A stretch of 17,697 nt of DNA from DATHWB01 sp046565785 (GCA_046565785.1 JBKHXZ010000204.1:1-17697), one strand, 5' to 3'. Positions 1 to 7,964 are shown, counted from the stretch's first letter. Notes: generated by a model not told the origin, from the letters alone. Made by a program: numbers and translations.

Positions 1-1277
<1,277 letters not shown>

Positions 1278-1283
1278 GCGGGG

Positions 1284-1289
1284 AGGGTA
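1284..1289 (-). promoter_or_regulatory. Candidate leaderless -10 box of ettA
   Basis: On the minus strand TACCCT is followed by exactly six bases and then the GTG start of ettA. This TANNNT-N6-start layout recurs before four other genes here and puts +1 at the first base of the start codon. It lies in the 34-bp gap after the dehydrogenase gene, so ettA can be transcribed on its own. No clear -35 was seen. Confidence 0.6.
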
Positions 1290-1311
1290 CCGGTGGGGTT
1301 GGGGCGCTCGG

Positions 1312-2067
1312 TCAGCCCACCATCGTCAGGCCGCCGGATACGCTCAACACCTGCCCGGTGATGAAGGCGGCGTCATCTGAGGCGAAGAAACAGATGGCAC
1401 CGGGCAGGTCGGCGGGTTCGCCGATGCGGCCTATCGGAATCGCCTTCCGGAACGCCTCGCGCAGCTTCTCGGGGTTGGCGGAGGATCCGGTGACGCCGTC
1501 CAGCAGGGCGGTGTCGGTGGGTCCGGGACATACGACGTTGAACGTGATGCCCTGCCGGGAATGTTCGCGGGCGAGGGTCTTGGAAAGGGCGATCATCCCG
1601 GCCTTGCAGGCGGCATACACCGCTTCGCCCGACGACCCCACCCGGGCGGCATCCGAGGCCACCGTCACCACCCGGCCGAAGCCACGGTCGATCATCCCGG
1701 GCAGGACGGCGTGGGTCATATGCAGCGGCCCCATCAGGTTGATGTCGATCAGCCACTCCCAGTCGTCAGGGGTGGTCTGGGCGAAGGGCTTGAAGATGTC
1801 CCACCCGGCGTTGTTGACCAGGATGTCGATCGGTCCCAGGGCGCTTTGGACGCTTTCGACAGCCTCGTCCACCGCCGTCCGATCGGTGATGTCGCATCCG
1901 ATGCCGATGGCTTGAGGCAGGCGGGAAGCGAGGTCGTGTGCGGCGCCGGCTTCGAGATCGAGGACGGCGACCCGTGTGCCCTCCTCGGCGAGACGCCGGC
2001 AGGTCGCCGAGCCGATCCCGCCCGCTCCGCCGGTGACAACCGCTACCCGCCCGTCGAGGCCACGCAT
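1312..2067 (-). CDS. SDR-family NAD(P)-dependent dehydrogenase, BadH-like (2-hydroxycyclohexanecarboxyl-CoA dehydrogenase type)
   Basis: A 251-residue classical short-chain dehydrogenase. The Rossmann motif TGGAGGIG is at residues 12-19, NNAG at 85-88, and the catalytic set is N110, S138, Y151 and K155 (YAACK). The stretches NNAGWDIFKPF and SDAARVGSSGEAVYAACK, and the end GQVLSVSGGLTMVG, resemble BadH, which oxidises 2-hydroxycyclohexanecarboxyl-CoA to the keto form in alicyclic acid degradation. The substrate here is inferred, and a general 3-hydroxyacyl-CoA or 3-oxoacyl reductase role is possible. The ATG at 2067 is preferred over an upstream in-frame start at 2112 because GGAGGA lies three bases before it and the protein then starts directly at the Rossmann strand. 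It follows the membrane-protein gene by 41 bp on the same strand, so co-transcription is likely. No other ring-degradation gene is present. Confidence 0.9.
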   Translation of the reverse strand: MRGLDGRVAVVTGGAGGIGSATCRRLAEEGTRVAVLDLEAGAAHDLASRLPQAIGIGCDITDRTAVDEAVESVQSALGPIDILVNNAGWDIFKPFAQTTPDDWEWLIDINLMGPLHMTHAVLPGMIDRGFGRVVTVASDAARVGSSGEAVYAACKAGMIALSKTLAREHSRQGITFNVVCPGPTDTALLDGVTGSSANPEKLREAFRKAIPIGRIGEPADLPGAICFFASDDAAFITGQVLSVSGGLTMVG

Positions 2068-2108
2068 CGTTCCTCCGTGATCGACCTGCGCGCAGCGTAC
2101 CGACCCCG

Positions 2109-2720
2109 TCACATGTCGCTCGCAACTCCGACCAGGACTGCCAGCATGCCCGCAGCCAGGACGACGAGTCCGCCGAGCACGATCCGCAGGGCGAGAGGTG
2201 GAGGCTCCTCACGCATCGACGGTCGGAACGCCACCGAGAAGGCCCACACTTCGAGGAAGAGGAGCGGGACGTACAGGATGGTGGCGATCACGATCTCGGT
2301 GACTCCGAACTTCCAGTTGTCGGCGATCCCAATCACGACCGGAATCTGAGAGGCGGCAGCGAGTACGCCCAGGGTCGCACGGATCCATGGTCGCCATGGC
2401 CGACCCAGCGCCATCCCGCCGAGGATGACCGCCGGCCACATCACCGCGCCACCGGCACCCAACAGGATGAGAGAGACGATCGACAGCCTCCACCATCCTG
2501 GCCCTCCTATGGCGCGTCGATGCCACGCCGTGCCCAACACGGTCCCGGCGATGACCGAGGCGCCGAGGATGAACAAGGTGCCCGACCAAGTGAACTCCGG
2601 CATGGCGGCGATGAAGCGCATCCACCCCCGCATGGCGATGCCCCACACCAGCCCGACACCGGCACCGATCAGAACGTATCTGCGGGTGGAATTGCGCGCT
2701 TCGACCAGGATCGTGTCCAT
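2109..2720 (-). CDS. Six-helix integral membrane protein, function unknown
   Basis: A 203-residue hydrophobic protein that I do not recognise. Likely membrane helices are near residues 15-37, 44-66, 79-105, 113-132, 139-163 and 178-199, with short loops and an Arg-rich segment around 107-114. No catalytic motif, signal peptide or metal-binding cluster is evident. The ATG at 2720 is well supported: AAAGGAGAT lies six bases upstream, one of the strongest Shine-Dalgarno sequences in the window. It sits 51 bp after the RNase HI-SLOG gene and 41 bp before the dehydrogenase gene, all leftward, so it is probably an internal gene of that operon. Its strong ribosome binding site fits an internal position, in contrast with the leaderless first genes elsewhere. 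Confidence 0.85.
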   Translation of the reverse strand: MDTILVEARNSTRRYVLIGAGVGLVWGIAMRGWMRFIAAMPEFTWSGTLFILGASVIAGTVLGTAWHRRAIGGPGWWRLSIVSLILLGAGGAVMWPAVILGGMALGRPWRPWIRATLGVLAAASQIPVVIGIADNWKFGVTEIVIATILYVPLLFLEVWAFSVAFRPSMREEPPPLALRIVLGGLVVLAAGMLAVLVGVASDM

Positions 2721-2771
2721 CGAGATCTCCTTTCGACAGACAGACGGTCGGCGAGCCGGCAGCGGGTGACG

Positions 2772-3788
2772 TCAGAGTTCGGCCGGGTCGATGATCCAGA
2801 CGTGCTCTTCGCCGAGTTCTTCCTGGAGAGAACGGACCTGTTTACCGATGGGCCCGTCCTCCCCGTTCCACACGGCGACCGCCTCGTGGGCGTGTTGGCG
2901 CAGCCAGGCGTCGCGTCGGGCGGCGGCCGCCCCTGCTCGCTGGCGGTTCTCCGGAGGCTTCTTCTGCAACGTCACCACCCGTTCCGCTGCCGCCGAAAGG
3001 CGTCGGAACGTCTGCTGGGAGTCCGGCGTCCACACCGCGTCGAAATCCGGATAGGCGAGGACCGGGATGAACGGTACGGCCACCTCGTCGGCCGCTTCGG
3101 CGGCGAGCGTTTCGGCGCCGAGGTTCATGGCCGTCAGTACGACCAGGTCGGGATGGAGTGACCGCTTCGCAGCGATCACATCCACCAGTCGCTGACGAAC
3201 CGCACGTGCCTGGGCAGTGTCGCCGTAGCCGCCCAGTTCGGGCGGGCGGTGACCGACGACAACGAGGAATCTTCCGGGGGGAAGGTCCTCGGACGACGCG
3301 GCCCGCCGCACCTTGGGAGTGCTGTCGGGTGGGCCGAACTCGTGCGGGGTGCGGGTTCCGGTGCGGGATTCCTGGGTGGCGGCCGCTTCGACGGCGAGCC
3401 GGTCGGCGAGTTCGTTCCAATGGTCACCGGCGTGTGCTTTCACCCAGCGGAAGACCAGATCACGTTCCTGATACAGCGCAACGAGCGGTTCCCATAGATC
3501 CCGGTTGGCAACCGGCTTGCGTTGGCTGTTCACCCATCCCCGCTTGATCCATCCCTCCCACCAGCGGTCACGGAAACAGTTCACGAGGTAGGTGGAGTCG
3601 CTGATGATTTCGAGCGGACCGGGATTCGACCGGACCGCCTCGAGAGCGGCGGTCAGTTCCATCCGTTGATTCGTGGTGGGGTCGGCAGCGCCGGCGGCGA
3701 ACGCGCCGTCCGGCACGATCCACGCCCAGCCGCCCGGACCGGGGTTCCCGGAGCATGCGCCGTCGGTGTAGACACGGGTTCTGGTCAC
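2772..3788 (-). CDS. Ribonuclease HI fused to a C-terminal SLOG (YpsA/DUF1273-like) domain
   Basis: A 338-residue two-domain protein. Residues 1-136 are a complete RNase HI with catalytic D9 (YTDGACSGNPGPGG), E44 (RMELTAALEA), D64 (ISDSTY) and D129 (NELADRLA), plus H119 of the flexible loop, so RNA cleavage in RNA:DNA hybrids is expected. After a Pro/Arg/Ser-rich linker (about 138-173), residues 174-338 begin FLVVVGHRPPELGGYG and continue with TAMNLGAETLAAEAA, an S/AVWNGEDGPIG-like end and WIIDP. This is the pattern of SLOG-superfamily proteins, Rossmann-like folds proposed to bind nucleotide-derived ligands. Plain RNase HI is about 150 residues. The GTG at 3788 is chosen because RNase HI homologues begin just before YTDG. 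An ATG at 3812 would add eight residues and overlap the start of the divergent MFS gene. RNase HI assignment is certain; SLOG assignment is by motif. Confidence 0.92.
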   Translation of the reverse strand: MTRTRVYTDGACSGNPGPGGWAWIVPDGAFAAGAADPTTNQRMELTAALEAVRSNPGPLEIISDSTYLVNCFRDRWWEGWIKRGWVNSQRKPVANRDLWEPLVALYQERDLVFRWVKAHAGDHWNELADRLAVEAAATQESRTGTRTPHEFGPPDSTPKVRRAASSEDLPPGRFLVVVGHRPPELGGYGDTAQARAVRQRLVDVIAAKRSLHPDLVVLTAMNLGAETLAAEAADEVAVPFIPVLAYPDFDAVWTPDSQQTFRRLSAAAERVVTLQKKPPENRQRAGAAAARRDAWLRQHAHEAVAVWNGEDGPIGKQVRSLQEELGEEHVWIIDPAEL

Positions 3789-3810
3789 GGACCGATCTTG
3801 GCATGCGAAC

Positions 3811-4962
3811 ATGGCGAGGGTGTTCACTCCGATCCGGTCTCTCACCGCCTTCAGCCGTGGCGCACCTCCGGCATTGTTGGCGTCGGCGGCAGCCGTTACG
3901 TTCATGTTCTCGGCGACCCCGTTCCTCATCGCCGAGATAGCCGACCGCTACGGCGTGGGGCGGGGGGATGCCGGGCTCTACTCGACGGTGCAGGTCGGCG
4001 CTTTCGCGTTGACGACGGTGCTGATCCCTCGTTTTGTACAGCCCTCTGTTGCGGTGTTTCGGGGCGCGGTGGCGGTGTTGATCGCTGCCAATCTGGCATC
4101 CATCGTGGCACCCGGCTATCTGGCGCTGCTCGGCACGCGGGTGGTGACCGGCGCGGCAGCAGGAGCGATCACTTGGCTGGGATGGGCGGCGGCGATGGAA
4201 ACCCGGCGGTCCCTGGCGGCGATGTCGGCAGTCGGTCCGGTGGCCGCCTTGGTGGCGGCGCCGGTCATCGGCCTCCTTGTCGCCCTGGGTGACGCCGCAG
4301 TGTTCGCCTCCATTGCAGTGGCTGCGGTTCCGGTGTTGTTCATGGGGGTGCCGGCGTTCAAGCCGCGACCGGTGCCCGGTGAACGCAGTGGGTCGCGTTC
4401 GAATCGGGTGCTGCTCGGGGCGCTGTTCCTCCTCACCTGTTCCGGTGCTGCCCTGTTCGTGTACCTGACGGTGATCGCCGTGGAACGGCTCGACATGACA
4501 CCGTTCGAGGCCTCACTCGGGTTCTCGCTGAACGCTGCGGCCGGATTCATCGGTGCTCGCCTGGCCGCCCGCCACCGACGTCCGGGGGTGTGGCTGGCGA
4601 CGGCCGGTCCTGCGGCGCTGGTGAGCGTGTTCGGCGGGTCGGTGTTCTGGTTCTATGCCGGACTCACGTGGTGGGGTCTGGCGTTCTGGATGGGGTTGCC
4701 GGGCGTTCTGGAGATGCTGGCCTCCCGCTCGCTCCGTCCCGACGAACGAGCAGGGGACGCCCAGGGGCTGATGGCGTTCGGACGCAGCGTCGGTCCGGGT
4801 GTCGGGGGTGTGTTCGTCGACGCCGGCTCGTTCGAGGGCCTCGCGTTGGCATCAGGGATCGGATTGACCCTCACCGGACTGATCGTGGTCGGCGTGCAGG
4901 AAGGTCGGGAGGCGCTCCCGCCGTCGGATCTTCGCACCGTCGGTGGCGACCCCATGCGGTAG
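3811..4962 (+). CDS. Major facilitator superfamily (MFS) transporter
   Basis: A 383-residue polytopic protein with about twelve hydrophobic segments and short loops. The N-terminal half shows the usual MFS helix-loop-helix: a first helix, then IADRYGVGRGDAGLYSTVQ, then a second helix ending IPRF. This is followed by a glycine-rich helix (GTRVVTGAAAGAITWLGWAA). A charged central loop (about residues 186-200, KPRPVPGERSGSRSNR) separates the two six-helix bundles. The substrate cannot be read from sequence; a drug- or metabolite-efflux type is possible. The ATG at 3811 gives a normal short cytosolic N-terminus, and a GTG three codons later is an alternative. The gene is divergent from the RNase HI gene with only 22 bp between starts. 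Its stop codon TAG is part of the -10 box of the next gene. Confidence 0.85.
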   Translation: MARVFTPIRSLTAFSRGAPPALLASAAAVTFMFSATPFLIAEIADRYGVGRGDAGLYSTVQVGAFALTTVLIPRFVQPSVAVFRGAVAVLIAANLASIVAPGYLALLGTRVVTGAAAGAITWLGWAAAMETRRSLAAMSAVGPVAALVAAPVIGLLVALGDAAVFASIAVAAVPVLFMGVPAFKPRPVPGERSGSRSNRVLLGALFLLTCSGAALFVYLTVIAVERLDMTPFEASLGFSLNAAAGFIGARLAARHRRPGVWLATAGPAALVSVFGGSVFWFYAGLTWWGLAFWMGLPGVLEMLASRSLRPDERAGDAQGLMAFGRSVGPGVGGVFVDAGSFEGLALASGIGLTLTGLIVVGVQEGREALPPSDLRTVGGDPMR

Positions 4963-4965
4963 CGT
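4960..4965 (+). promoter_or_regulatory. Candidate leaderless -10 box of the Fpg-family gene, overlapping the MFS stop codon
   Basis: TAGCGT followed by six bases and the GTG start at 4972. The first three bases are also the TAG stop codon of the transporter gene. The motif matches the TANNNT-N6-start pattern found before ettA, vapB, the folate gene and the protease gene, so the glycosylase can be expressed independently of the transporter. Confidence 0.6.
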
Positions 4966-4971
4966 CCGAGC

Positions 4972-5871
4972 GTGCCCGAACTGCCGGACATCGTCGTCTA
5001 CCTGGAGGCGCTCGAGCGCCGGATCGGCGGTCAGACCATTCGAGGGTTTCGCGTGGCTTCACCCTCGGTGCTGCGCACCTACGACCCGCCGCACGACTCG
5101 GTGGTCGGCACGACCGTGGTGGGCCTGCGTCGTATCGGGAAGCGCATCGTGTGGGACCTCGACGACGGCAAGGCGCTTGTCGTTCATCTGATGGTGGCGG
5201 GTCGCCTGAAGTGGACCGACAAGCGGGGTGGGGTCATCCCCAAGAAGGTCGGACTGTGCGCCTGGGATTTCGACCACGGCATGCTGCTGCTGACCGAGCA
5301 GGGCACCAAGAAGCGTGCCGGAGTGTGGGTGTTCGCCGACGCCGCGAAGGCCGACGCCGAGGACCGCGGCGGAGTCGAGCCCCTCGAAGCGTCGCCGGAG
5401 GAGTTCGAGTCGGCGTTGCGCCGAGAGAACCGCACGCTGAAACGGGCGTTGACCGATCCGCGCATCTTCTCGGGGATCGGCAACGCGTTCTCCGACGAGA
5501 TCCTGTGGGAGGCGGGCCTTTCCCCAGTGAAGCGGACCAGTCAGCTCGAGGGCGACGAGGTGAGGCGGCTGTACGAGGCGACCCGGGCGTCACTGATTCG
5601 GTGGACAGAACTGCTGCGGGAACAGGTGGGGGAGGGGTGGCCCGACAAGGTGACGGCGTTCCGGCCGGAGATGGGCGTGCACGGCCGCTTCGGTGAGCCC
5701 TGCCCGCGCTGCGGGTCGAAGGTGCAGCGCATCGTCTACGCCGAGAACGAGACGAACTACTGCGCCACCTGTCAGACCGGCGGAAAACTGCTGGCAGACC
5801 GCTCCCTGAGCCGCCTCCTCAAAGACGACTGGCCCCGCACCATCGAAGACCTCGAGGAACGTGCTTTTTAG
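4972..5871 (+). CDS. Formamidopyrimidine-DNA glycosylase family protein (Fpg/Nei), QTGGK-tailed subtype
   Basis: A 299-residue base-excision-repair glycosylase/AP lyase. It begins MPELPD, giving the catalytic N-terminal proline and adjacent glutamate. K57 lies in RRIGKRIVW, and the helix-two-turn-helix includes GIGNAFSDEILWEAGLSP. The C-terminal zinc finger has C244, C247, C264 and C267 (CX2C-X16-CX2C). Family enzymes remove oxidised purines or pyrimidines from DNA. Two oddities stand out. The position of E. coli Fpg Arg258 (five residues before the third Cys) is Asn in AENETNYC. The protein also does not end after the fourth Cys but continues with QTGGKLLADRSLSRLLKDDWP and a further tail. 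I believe this tail marks a widespread but little-characterised Fpg/Nei subgroup, so lesion preference should not be assumed. The start is a GTG with no Shine-Dalgarno and is probably leaderless. The stop codon lies inside the terminator stem. Confidence 0.93.
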   Translation: MPELPDIVVYLEALERRIGGQTIRGFRVASPSVLRTYDPPHDSVVGTTVVGLRRIGKRIVWDLDDGKALVVHLMVAGRLKWTDKRGGVIPKKVGLCAWDFDHGMLLLTEQGTKKRAGVWVFADAAKADAEDRGGVEPLEASPEEFESALRRENRTLKRALTDPRIFSGIGNAFSDEILWEAGLSPVKRTSQLEGDEVRRLYEATRASLIRWTELLREQVGEGWPDKVTAFRPEMGVHGRFGEPCPRCGSKVQRIVYAENETNYCATCQTGGKLLADRSLSRLLKDDWPRTIEDLEERAF

Positions 5872-5914
5872 CGCCAATCGGGTGCAGACCTGCACCCGAT
5901 TTGCGCTAAAAAGC
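5863..5914. terminator. Bidirectional terminator hairpin between convergent genes
   Basis: Arms of 24 bp (GCTTTTTAGCGCCAATCGGG followed by TGCA, 5863-5886, and its reverse complement at 5891-5914) pair with one mismatch around a four-base GACC loop. The T-run and A-run are at the outer ends, so the same structure gives a U-tract after a GC-rich hairpin in either direction. It lies between the glycosylase gene (ending 5871, inside the left arm) and the leftward gene ending at 5960. Confidence 0.85.
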
Positions 5915-5959
5915 CGGTGGGACGCCGGGGTGGCGCCCCACCGGGGTCCCCCGCCGCGG

Positions 5960-7243
5960 TCAGGACTCGGCCGAGGTCCTGACGAAGGAGAATGTCTTCT
6001 TGTTGCCCAGGCCGTCGATGACGTCGACGGTGAACGGAACGTCGTAGGGGGCGGTCTCGAAGAACACCTTCACTTCGAACCATCCGTCGGCATTCGACTC
6101 GACCTTGGCGTACCCGTACTCCGACCACGCCTTCACCCAAGTGTGAGGAGCGGTGCGCCCGGTGAAGACGTCGTAGGGCGGGTCTTCGGCACAGCTGCCG
6201 TAGATCTGGGTCACCTCGAAGCTGGCCGCCACGTACTCGAACTGGAACGCTCCGTGATAGCCGGCGGAGTTCGTCACGGTCACTTCGAACGCGGAACCCG
6301 CCGGAGCCTCGAACCACACCTTCAGGAACCACTCGCCGGTCGAGCCGACCTCGGTCTCCGCCGACCCGTAGGGCGAGGTGGCGACGACCCGCGTGCCCGG
6401 AGCGCCGGTGCCGTAGAACTTGGTCCACGGTTCGTGATTGGTGGCGTACTTGTGGTTGATCGACCAGGTCCTGGTTACCGGCTCCTTCGCCTCGCCGAGA
6501 TGACTGAACGAGTACGTTTTCGACCATCCGGTCGACGTCGTGACCGTCACAGGGAACGTGGTTCCGGGTGAGGAACTGAACGTCACCTCCAGCCACCACT
6601 CGCCTGACTTGCCGGCCGTGGTGCTGGCCGTTCCGTACTTGCTGGTGGCTGTGATGGTCATCCCGGGACTGGCAGTGCCGTAGAACTTCTCCACCGGGAT
6701 TTTCGACGCACCCACCTTCTGGTAGATAGCCCAAACGAGCGGGTCACCCCATTGGATGGTCACACTCTTCTGAGTGCTGATGCCGTCGAGCTTGGCTCCC
6801 ACATAGATGACGTTCTTGCCTTTCACCAGCGGCAGGGTCAGTTTCCAGTTGCCCGCCCCGTCCACTGTGGCCTCGTGCGATCCGGACCAGACGAACCCTC
6901 CTGGAGTGACCGTCCCGGTGAGCGTCACCTCACCAACCTCCACCCCCGTGCCATCCGGTGTGGAAATGCTGAACTCGAGGTGGCCCGGGTCGTCCTTTTC
7001 GGTGTCGGCCGGCTCGTTCGCTCTCTTTGCCCCTCCGTCGTGGTTCGTCGGCTGTTCGAACCGAGGCTTCGGTTCGGGGGCTGAGACTTTCGATTCCAAA
7101 TCCGGAACGTCGATCGTCTCCGCGGCGGTGTACCCGCTATCGACTGCATTCGTGTCGCCGGCGAAGATCGCAGTCTGTGCGACGGCCACCCCTGCCATCG
7201 CCACGACTGCGAACCCTGCGACGAACATCGCCACCTGGCGCAT
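5960..7243 (-). CDS. Secreted protein with an Ig-like domain and three copies of an unnamed extracellular module
   Basis: A 427-residue exported protein with no named family that I recognise. Residues 1-22 form a signal peptide ending near VAVAQ. Residues 23-85 are a polar, probably disordered stretch. Residues 88-165 are an Ig-like beta domain (GTVTPGG, VDGAGNWKLTLPL, KGKNVIYV). Three related modules follow at about 185-247, 274-337 and 346-422, with the shared pattern FYGT..PGT.V.A.S.YG, then G.W.LKV.F..AP, then F.VTV....G and a final aromatic strand. The last module is preceded by GSCAEDPPYD and has a lone Cys. The ATG at 7243 is chosen over in-frame codons upstream because GGAGG precedes it by six bases and it opens the signal peptide. 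The gene is divergent from an ECF sigma factor whose membrane partner carries the same module, and both promoters share a motif. An envelope-surface or adhesive role is inference. Confidence 0.88.
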   Translation of the reverse strand: MRQVAMFVAGFAVVAMAGVAVAQTAIFAGDTNAVDSGYTAAETIDVPDLESKVSAPEPKPRFEQPTNHDGGAKRANEPADTEKDDPGHLEFSISTPDGTGVEVGEVTLTGTVTPGGFVWSGSHEATVDGAGNWKLTLPLVKGKNVIYVGAKLDGISTQKSVTIQWGDPLVWAIYQKVGASKIPVEKFYGTASPGMTITATSKYGTASTTAGKSGEWWLEVTFSSSPGTTFPVTVTTSTGWSKTYSFSHLGEAKEPVTRTWSINHKYATNHEPWTKFYGTGAPGTRVVATSPYGSAETEVGSTGEWFLKVWFEAPAGSAFEVTVTNSAGYHGAFQFEYVAASFEVTQIYGSCAEDPPYDVFTGRTAPHTWVKAWSEYGYAKVESNADGWFEVKVFFETAPYDVPFTVDVIDGLGNKKTFSFVRTSAES

Positions 7244-7276
7244 GGTGTTCCTCCGGTTCCCTGGCTTACACCCACT

Positions 7277-7306
7277 CACTCGCCCGAGGCCCGGGGGGAG
7301 GTTTAC
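7277..7306 (-). promoter_or_regulatory. Candidate ECF-type promoter of the secreted module protein
   Basis: On the minus strand GTAAACCT (7306-7299) is followed by CGAGTG at 7282-7277, a 17-base gap counted from AACC. The layout matches the element ahead of the divergent sigma gene (GTAAACCT then CGAGTC, 16-base gap) and the usual ECF form of an AAC-containing -35 and a CG-starting -10. Predicted +1 is near 7270, leaving a short leader with a good ribosome binding site. Confidence 0.5.
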
Positions 7307-7321
7307 GCGTTCTTTAGCGAA

Positions 7322-7348
7322 CGAGCGCGCGAAAACTCGCGCGTCTCG
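7322..7348. repeat. GC-rich hairpin between the divergent ECF promoters
   Basis: CGAGCGCGCG (7322-7331), loop AAAACT, then CGCGCG, a bulged T, and CTCG (7338-7348). It lies in the 81 bases between the two GTAAACCT elements. A related core, GCGCGCGAAAAC followed by CGCGCG, is present on the minus strand in the terminator near 13953-13969. It could be a regulator site or a cruciform. The small hairpin CGTTC-TTTAGC-GAACG lies just beside it. Confidence 0.45.
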
Positions 7349-7387
7349 CGTGGCAAAACGTGAGAAAGGGGCCTCCAGGCCCGTCAA

Positions 7388-7416
7388 GTAAACCTTTCGA
7401 CCGGCCGATGCGAGTC
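7388..7416 (+). promoter_or_regulatory. Candidate autoregulatory ECF-type promoter of the sigma gene
   Basis: GTAAACCT (7388-7395) and CGAGTC (7411-7416) with 16 bases between AACC and CGAG. GTAAACCT is an exact inverted copy of the octamer at 7299-7306 serving the divergent gene. Predicted +1 falls at or within a few bases of the ATG at 7425, and no Shine-Dalgarno is seen, so the sigma mRNA may be leaderless. Confidence 0.5.
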
Positions 7417-7424
7417 CTACACGG

Positions 7425-7964
7425 ATGGACCGGAGACCCGGCGTGATCGGCCAGCGAACAGCCACAACCGACGAACACCTGGTTGCGCTCGAAAGTTTCG
7501 AGTCGTTCTACCGGCGGGAGTTCCGTCGGCTGGTGGCGTTCGTGCTCGCCCTCTCAGGCAGCCGCACCGCCGCAGAGGATCTGGCCCAGGAGGCGCTGAT
7601 GGTGGCGCATGCCCAGTGGGAGAGGGTGTCCGTGATGGATCGACCGGATGCGTGGGTGCGGCGGGTTGCATCCAATATGGCCGTCAGTCAATACCGACGG
7701 CGAATGGCGGAACTGAAGGCGGTGACTCGGCTCGCCGGACACCGTCAAGGGGTGATCGAGCCGATGGAGCCGGTGGACGAACAGTTCTGGAAGGCGGTTC
7801 GCTCCCTGCCCAAGAACCAGGCCACCGCCGTCACCCTCCACTACCTCGAAGACCGGTCGGTGAACGACATCGCCGAAGTGCTCGATTGCAGTCCGTCGAC
7901 GGCCAAGGTTCACCTGCACCGGGGTCGACGGACACTCGCTGACACTCTGGGGGTGCAACCGTGA
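7425..7964 (+). CDS. ECF-family RNA polymerase sigma factor
   Basis: A 179-residue sigma-70 family protein with only regions 2 and 4. Region 2 (about residues 24-92) has FYRREFRRLVAFVLALSG, the core-binding stretch AAEDLAQEALMVAHAQWERV and RPDAWVRRVASNMAVSQYRRR for -10 recognition. Region 4 (about 123-175) has LPKNQATAVTLHYLED and the helix-turn-helix SVNDIAEVLDCSPSTAKVHLHRGR for -35 binding. No extra C-terminal domain is present. It starts at the ATG 7425, directly after a candidate ECF promoter. The stop codon overlaps the start of the next gene as TGATG, the usual sign of coupled sigma and regulator expression. It probably recognises the AACC-N16/17-CGNNT elements at 7277-7306, 7388-7416 and 8848-8875 and so controls itself, the secreted protein and the DUF4349 lipoprotein; that assignment is inference. 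Confidence 0.93.
   Translation: MDRRPGVIGQRTATTDEHLVALESFESFYRREFRRLVAFVLALSGSRTAAEDLAQEALMVAHAQWERVSVMDRPDAWVRRVASNMAVSQYRRRMAELKAVTRLAGHRQGVIEPMEPVDEQFWKAVRSLPKNQATAVTLHYLEDRSVNDIAEVLDCSPSTAKVHLHRGRRTLADTLGVQP

Noticed and set aside
4590..5696. A plus-strand frame across the MFS/glycosylase junction.
   Set aside because: It is an out-of-frame shadow, Arg/Gly-rich, covering two well-supported genes.
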